Shown here in pieces: positions 6,351 through 8,452 of a DNA stretch of 8,452 nucleotides. The translations under genes were made by a program, and so were the position numbers. The stretch's first letter is position 1, and each line of letters begins with the position of its first letter. Source of the DNA: Bacteroidota bacterium (GTDB taxonomy: Bacteria; Zhuqueibacterota; JdFR-76; DREG01); NCBI GenBank assembly GCA_030624545.1, contig JAUXJX010000058.1, forward strand, positions 1-8,452, read 5' to 3'. The notes below the pieces were generated by a model. That model did not search any database. It was given only the letters and a program-made list of their open reading frames with translations, and was not told the origin of the DNA.

Positions 6351-7727
6351 TTAGCGGAGGATTGGCAGACCGTACTTTTTGGCTTTTCTATAGATGGTGG
6401 CCCGGCCAATCCCGAGTTTTCTGGCTGTAAGAGAAACGTTGCCCTCACACTCGAGGAGCGCCTTGCGGAGCGCTTCCTCTTCCAGTTTTTCAATCCACAT
6501 ATTAAGCGTTTTGCTCGTATCCACTACTCTTCGCTCGCCCATCACGCGAACGTTAGGGGGCAAATCATTGGCAACGATGTCCCTGGATGCAGCCAAAACC
6601 ACGGCACGCTCTACCGTATTCTCCAGCTCGCGGACATTCCCCGGCCAGTGGTAGGCCATGAGCAATTCGAGCACATCGGGAGATGCAGATGAAACGTCCT
6701 TCTCCTCGCGTTCGGCGTATTTCTCAATGAAATGCTCAAGCAGAAGCGGGATGTCATCCTTGCGTTCTCTCAGAGGCGGAATCTTAATCGGGAATACGCT
6801 GAGACGATAGAATAGATCCTCGCGGAATCCATCCTGGCGAACCTCCTCTTCCAGGTTCTTGTTGGTAGCGGAAATCAGTCTCACATCTACCTTAACCAGA
6901 TCGTTTCCGCCTACTCTCTCGAATTCCCGCTCCTGCAGCACCCGAAGAACCTTCACCTGAGTCGAGGGAGCCATTTCGCCTACCTCGTCCAGGAAGACGG
7001 TACCGCCGTCTGCCTGCTCGAATTTTCCAATTCTCCGCTGGCTCGCTCCCGTAAAAGATCCCTTTTCATGACCGAACAATTCGCTCTCGAGAAGGGTCTC
7101 GGGCAAGGCCGAGCAGTTCACCGCAACAAAGGGCCCGTTACGTCGTTTGCTTCCCTCGTAATGGATGGCGCGGGCGATCAGTTCCTTGCCGGTGCCGCTT
7201 TCGCCATAGAGGAGGACCGTAACATTGCTGTCTATTACTTTGGAGACGGCGCGGAATTCCTCATGCATTGCGCCGCTCTGGCCAATGATATTCTTAAACT
7301 GATACTTTTCCTGTAATTCTCGACGAAGCTGCTCCACCTCACCTTTCAGTTCGCTGTTCTCTAAAGCGTTGTGGAGTGTAATCAAGAGGCGGTCCCCGGA
7401 AAAGGGCTTGGTTATAAAATCATACGCGCCTAATTTCATAGAACGAACGGCAATATCGATGGTACCGTGGGCAGACATCATAACGATGGGAATTCGCGAA
7501 TATTGCTTCTTAATCTGCTCTAACGTCTCGATGCCATCTATTCCCGGCATTTGTATATCCAGGAGCACGAGATCCGGGACGTCTTCGGTAAAGACTCTAA
7601 GGCAGGCTTCGCCGTTGGAGGCATGCAGCGCGTCGTAGATTTTCTCTTTCTTGAGATGAACCTCAATCATGCGCCGAATATTCTTGTCGTCATCGACTAT
7701 CAGAACTCTGTATTGTTTTTTGACCAA
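6351..7727 (-). CDS. Sigma-54-dependent response regulator (NtrC/AtoC-like)
   Basis: Two-component transcription activator of 458 residues with the full three-domain layout. The receiver domain (about 6-120) has acidic residues D12-D14, phospho-acceptor D57 in LVLLDIQMPG, S85 and K107. The AAA+ sigma-54 interaction domain (about 145-380) has Walker A GESGTGKE (175-182), the sigma-54 contact loop GSFTGA (223-228, Ser for the usual Ala), Walker B GGTVFLDEVGE (241-251), FREDLFYRL (301-309) and WPGNVREL (361-368). A Fis-type helix-turn-helix ends the protein (about 420-452, ARKLGIGRATIYRKAKKYGL). On phosphorylation it should oligomerise and open sigma-54 holoenzyme complexes by ATP hydrolysis. 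The start is TTG at 7727, set by GGAGG 4 nt upstream. No partner kinase is visible and I saw no -24/-12 site in the gaps, so targets and signal are unknown. Confidence 0.96.
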   Translation of the reverse strand: MVKKQYRVLIVDDDKNIRRMIEVHLKKEKIYDALHASNGEACLRVFTEDVPDLVLLDIQMPGIDGIETLEQIKKQYSRIPIVMMSAHGTIDIAVRSMKLGAYDFITKPFSGDRLLITLHNALENSELKGEVEQLRRELQEKYQFKNIIGQSGAMHEEFRAVSKVIDSNVTVLLYGESGTGKELIARAIHYEGSKRRNGPFVAVNCSALPETLLESELFGHEKGSFTGASQRRIGKFEQADGGTVFLDEVGEMAPSTQVKVLRVLQEREFERVGGNDLVKVDVRLISATNKNLEEEVRQDGFREDLFYRLSVFPIKIPPLRERKDDIPLLLEHFIEKYAEREEKDVSSASPDVLELLMAYHWPGNVRELENTVERAVVLAASRDIVANDLPPNVRVMGERRVVDTSKTLNMWIEKLEEEALRKALLECEGNVSLTARKLGIGRATIYRKAKKYGLPILR

Positions 7728-7731
7728 TTGT

Positions 7732-7736
7732 CCTCC
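7732..7736 (-). promoter_or_regulatory. Strong ribosome binding site (GGAGG) for the TTG-started regulator
   Basis: Minus strand TACGGAGGACAATTG: GGAGG is separated by 4 nt from TTG 7727. Spacing is slightly short, but the match is strong, there is no other start codon nearby in frame, and the receiver domain begins right after (KKQYRVLIVDDD), so this fixes the start. Confidence 0.75.
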
Positions 7737-7808
7737 GTAGATAATTAGTTTGCCGCTGCCCTATCCTTCTTTATCGAACCCTAAGCAAAAAAACCAAACA
7801 TATTCTTT

Positions 7809-7836
7809 GCCTTGAACAGCGCCCCGCTCAACTGGC
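7809..7836 (-). other. Imperfect stem-loop in the regulator's upstream region
   Basis: On the minus strand GCC-AG-TTGAGCG, loop GGG, then CGCT-GTT-CAA-GGC can pair as three blocks (GCC/GGC, TTG/CAA, AGCG/CGCT) around small bulges. A T7 run lies about 16 nt further downstream, too far for a standard intrinsic terminator. It could be a weak leader structure or chance. Confidence 0.25.
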
Positions 7837-7890
7837 AAACTAAGACTCCGGGAATTGCAAACCAGTCATCAAATTTCGTTAGACAAATTG

Positions 7891-7909
7891 TATGGCCCGG
7901 GAAGCCATA
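7891..7909. repeat. Inverted repeat, 6-bp arms TATGGC/GCCATA
   Basis: Perfect 6-bp arms (7891-7896 and 7904-7909) around a 7-nt loop, 21 bp past the lpxK stop. No T-tract follows on the minus strand, so terminator function is doubtful. Its right arm is shared with the palindrome at 7906-7917. Confidence 0.45.
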
Positions 7910-7917
7910 ACGTTATG
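7906..7917. repeat. Perfect 12-bp palindrome CATAACGTTATG
   Basis: Self-complementary over all 12 bases and not extendable. It lies just past the lpxK stop and about 180 bp upstream of the regulator. It could be a dimeric-protein operator or a fortuitous palindrome; only one copy was noticed in the window. Confidence 0.45.
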
Positions 7918-7929
7918 TTTTATAAGATA

Positions 7930-8452
7930 CTAAACAATCCCAACGTTTTTCAAGGAATTTTTGAGAAAATTCTCTCCGGAGAGAAGGCTTATATTGATTT
8001 CCATTACATGCAAATCAGGGATACCGTTAAGAAATTCTGGAGAGAAACGAGCGATGTCCTTTTCGGTTGTAAGAATTAGATCTGCGGCTGTCTTATTCAT
8101 GGCGTCTTCCAGTCTTCTTATTTCTCTGGATTTATAGATATGATGGTCGGAAAAACTGATGAATTCCGCTATTTTCGCTCCTGCAGTTTCCAGAGTATTT
8201 CGAAACGAACCGGGATTGGCGATGCCGCAGAAGGCCACAACCCTTTTGCCTTCGATCTCCCCAACCGGAAACCGCGACTGGTCAATCGGTCTCAAGAGAT
8301 ATGTGGCTTCATGTTGTGAAAAAACCATCGGTTTTTCCATGAATTGCCTCAGTTGGCTCCTGATCTGATCAATGGAAAGGCTCGACTCATTTACCCGGGT
8401 GATCCAAAGCAGATCTGCTCGCTTAAGCTGATCCACCGGTTCCCGCAAGGGG
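7930..8452 (-). CDS. lpxK: Tetraacyldisaccharide 4'-kinase (LpxK), C-terminal half
   Basis: LpxK phosphorylates the 4' position of the tetraacyldisaccharide lipid A precursor to form lipid IVA, using ATP at the inner membrane. The visible part is the C-terminal half, about 174 residues; the frame is open at the right edge, so the N-terminal half with the P-loop lies outside. Seen: PLREP at the very edge, matching the family's GPLREP block (a TTG inside it is an internal Leu, not a start), then KRADLLWITR, KRVVAFCGIANPGSF (family AGIGNPxxFF), ISFSDHHIY (FxDHH) and LILTTEKDIARF (TEKD block). The stop is at 7930-7932. It is followed by the regulator gene and then, further left, an LpxL-type acyltransferase that acts later in the same pathway. 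Confidence 0.95.
   Translation of the reverse strand, partial: PLREPVDQLKRADLLWITRVNESSLSIDQIRSQLRQFMEKPMVFSQHEATYLLRPIDQSRFPVGEIEGKRVVAFCGIANPGSFRNTLETAGAKIAEFISFSDHHIYKSREIRRLEDAMNKTAADLILTTEKDIARFSPEFLNGIPDLHVMEINISLLSGENFLKNSLKNVGIV

Larger units (their letters stand above)
7728..7929. other. Intergenic region between lpxK and the response regulator
   Basis: About 200 bp without a gene. It holds two overlapping inverted repeats near lpxK, an imperfect stem (7809-7836) and an A7 run at 7787-7793 (T7 on the coding strand). No hairpin is directly followed by a T-tract, so I do not call a terminator, and I saw no good sigma-70 or sigma-54 promoter. A promoter for the regulator is expected here but is not identified. 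Confidence 0.5.

Noticed and set aside
6324..6692. Plus-strand open frame of 122 codons opposite the regulator C-terminus
   Set aside because: It is antisense to the Fis-type DNA-binding domain of the regulator and has no protein-like features of its own.
7784..7797. Sigma-54-like sequence TTGGTTTTTTTGCT on the minus strand upstream of the regulator
   Set aside because: The GG and GC elements are separated by 7 nt instead of the required 10.
8446..8448. TTG 8448 as the start of a small 172-residue gene
   Set aside because: The frame continues to the window edge and the TTG encodes the Leu of the LpxK PLREP block, so this is an internal codon of a truncated lpxK.
1..8452. Mobile elements, CRISPR arrays, tRNA or rRNA genes
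   Set aside because: No transposase or integrase motifs, no regularly spaced repeats, and no RNA gene signatures were seen; almost all sequence is explained by eight protein genes.

Overview
All recognisable genes lie on the minus strand, so the window reads biologically from right (8452) to left (1). It carries part of a lipid A / lipooligosaccharide core assembly locus of a Gram-negative (diderm) bacterium. Base composition looks roughly balanced. The gene content (LpxK, LpxL-type acyltransferase, GT9 and GT4 transferases) requires an LPS-like outer membrane. The sequences do not look like textbook enterobacterial orthologues, and a deep-branching or candidate diderm lineage is plausible, but I cannot name the phylum from this sequence. 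Start codons are loose: TTG for the regulator and probably CTG for one glycosyltransferase.

Right part (8452-7728): the C-terminal half of lpxK (lipid A 4'-kinase) enters from the right edge and stops at 7930. A gap of about 200 bp follows, holding two overlapping inverted repeats but no clear terminator. Next comes a sigma-54-dependent response regulator of the NtrC/AtoC type (7727-6351), started by TTG behind a GGAGG ribosome binding site. No histidine kinase is visible in the window.

Middle and left (6350-1): after a gap of about 175 bp, six genes follow with overlaps or short spacers, as in an operon. They are a predicted exported, membrane-anchored zinc metallopeptidase (peptidase MA-like, HELVH); an LpxL/HtrB-family lipid A acyltransferase; two successive GT4 glycosyltransferases; a GT9 (heptosyltransferase-family) enzyme; and a third GT4 enzyme that runs off the left edge. 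Junctions are: 41 bp overlap, ATGA overlap, about 45 nt spacer, ATGA overlap, 3 nt gap.

Working model (inference): LpxK and the acyltransferase finish lipid A at the inner membrane, and the four glycosyltransferases then build a short core or oligosaccharide on its cytoplasmic face. No O-antigen polymerase, ligase, flippase or sugar-nucleotide synthesis gene is visible. The metallopeptidase and the sigma-54 regulator are the unexpected members and could tie envelope quality control or transcriptional control to LPS assembly, though only proximity supports this. The best sequence-level oddity is the second GT4 gene. It has no ATG/GTG/TTG at the position its fold requires, lies in the same frame as the preceding GT4 gene with a single TGA between them, and appears to start at CTG. 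I found no previously undescribed multi-gene system, RNA gene, mobile element or CRISPR array.
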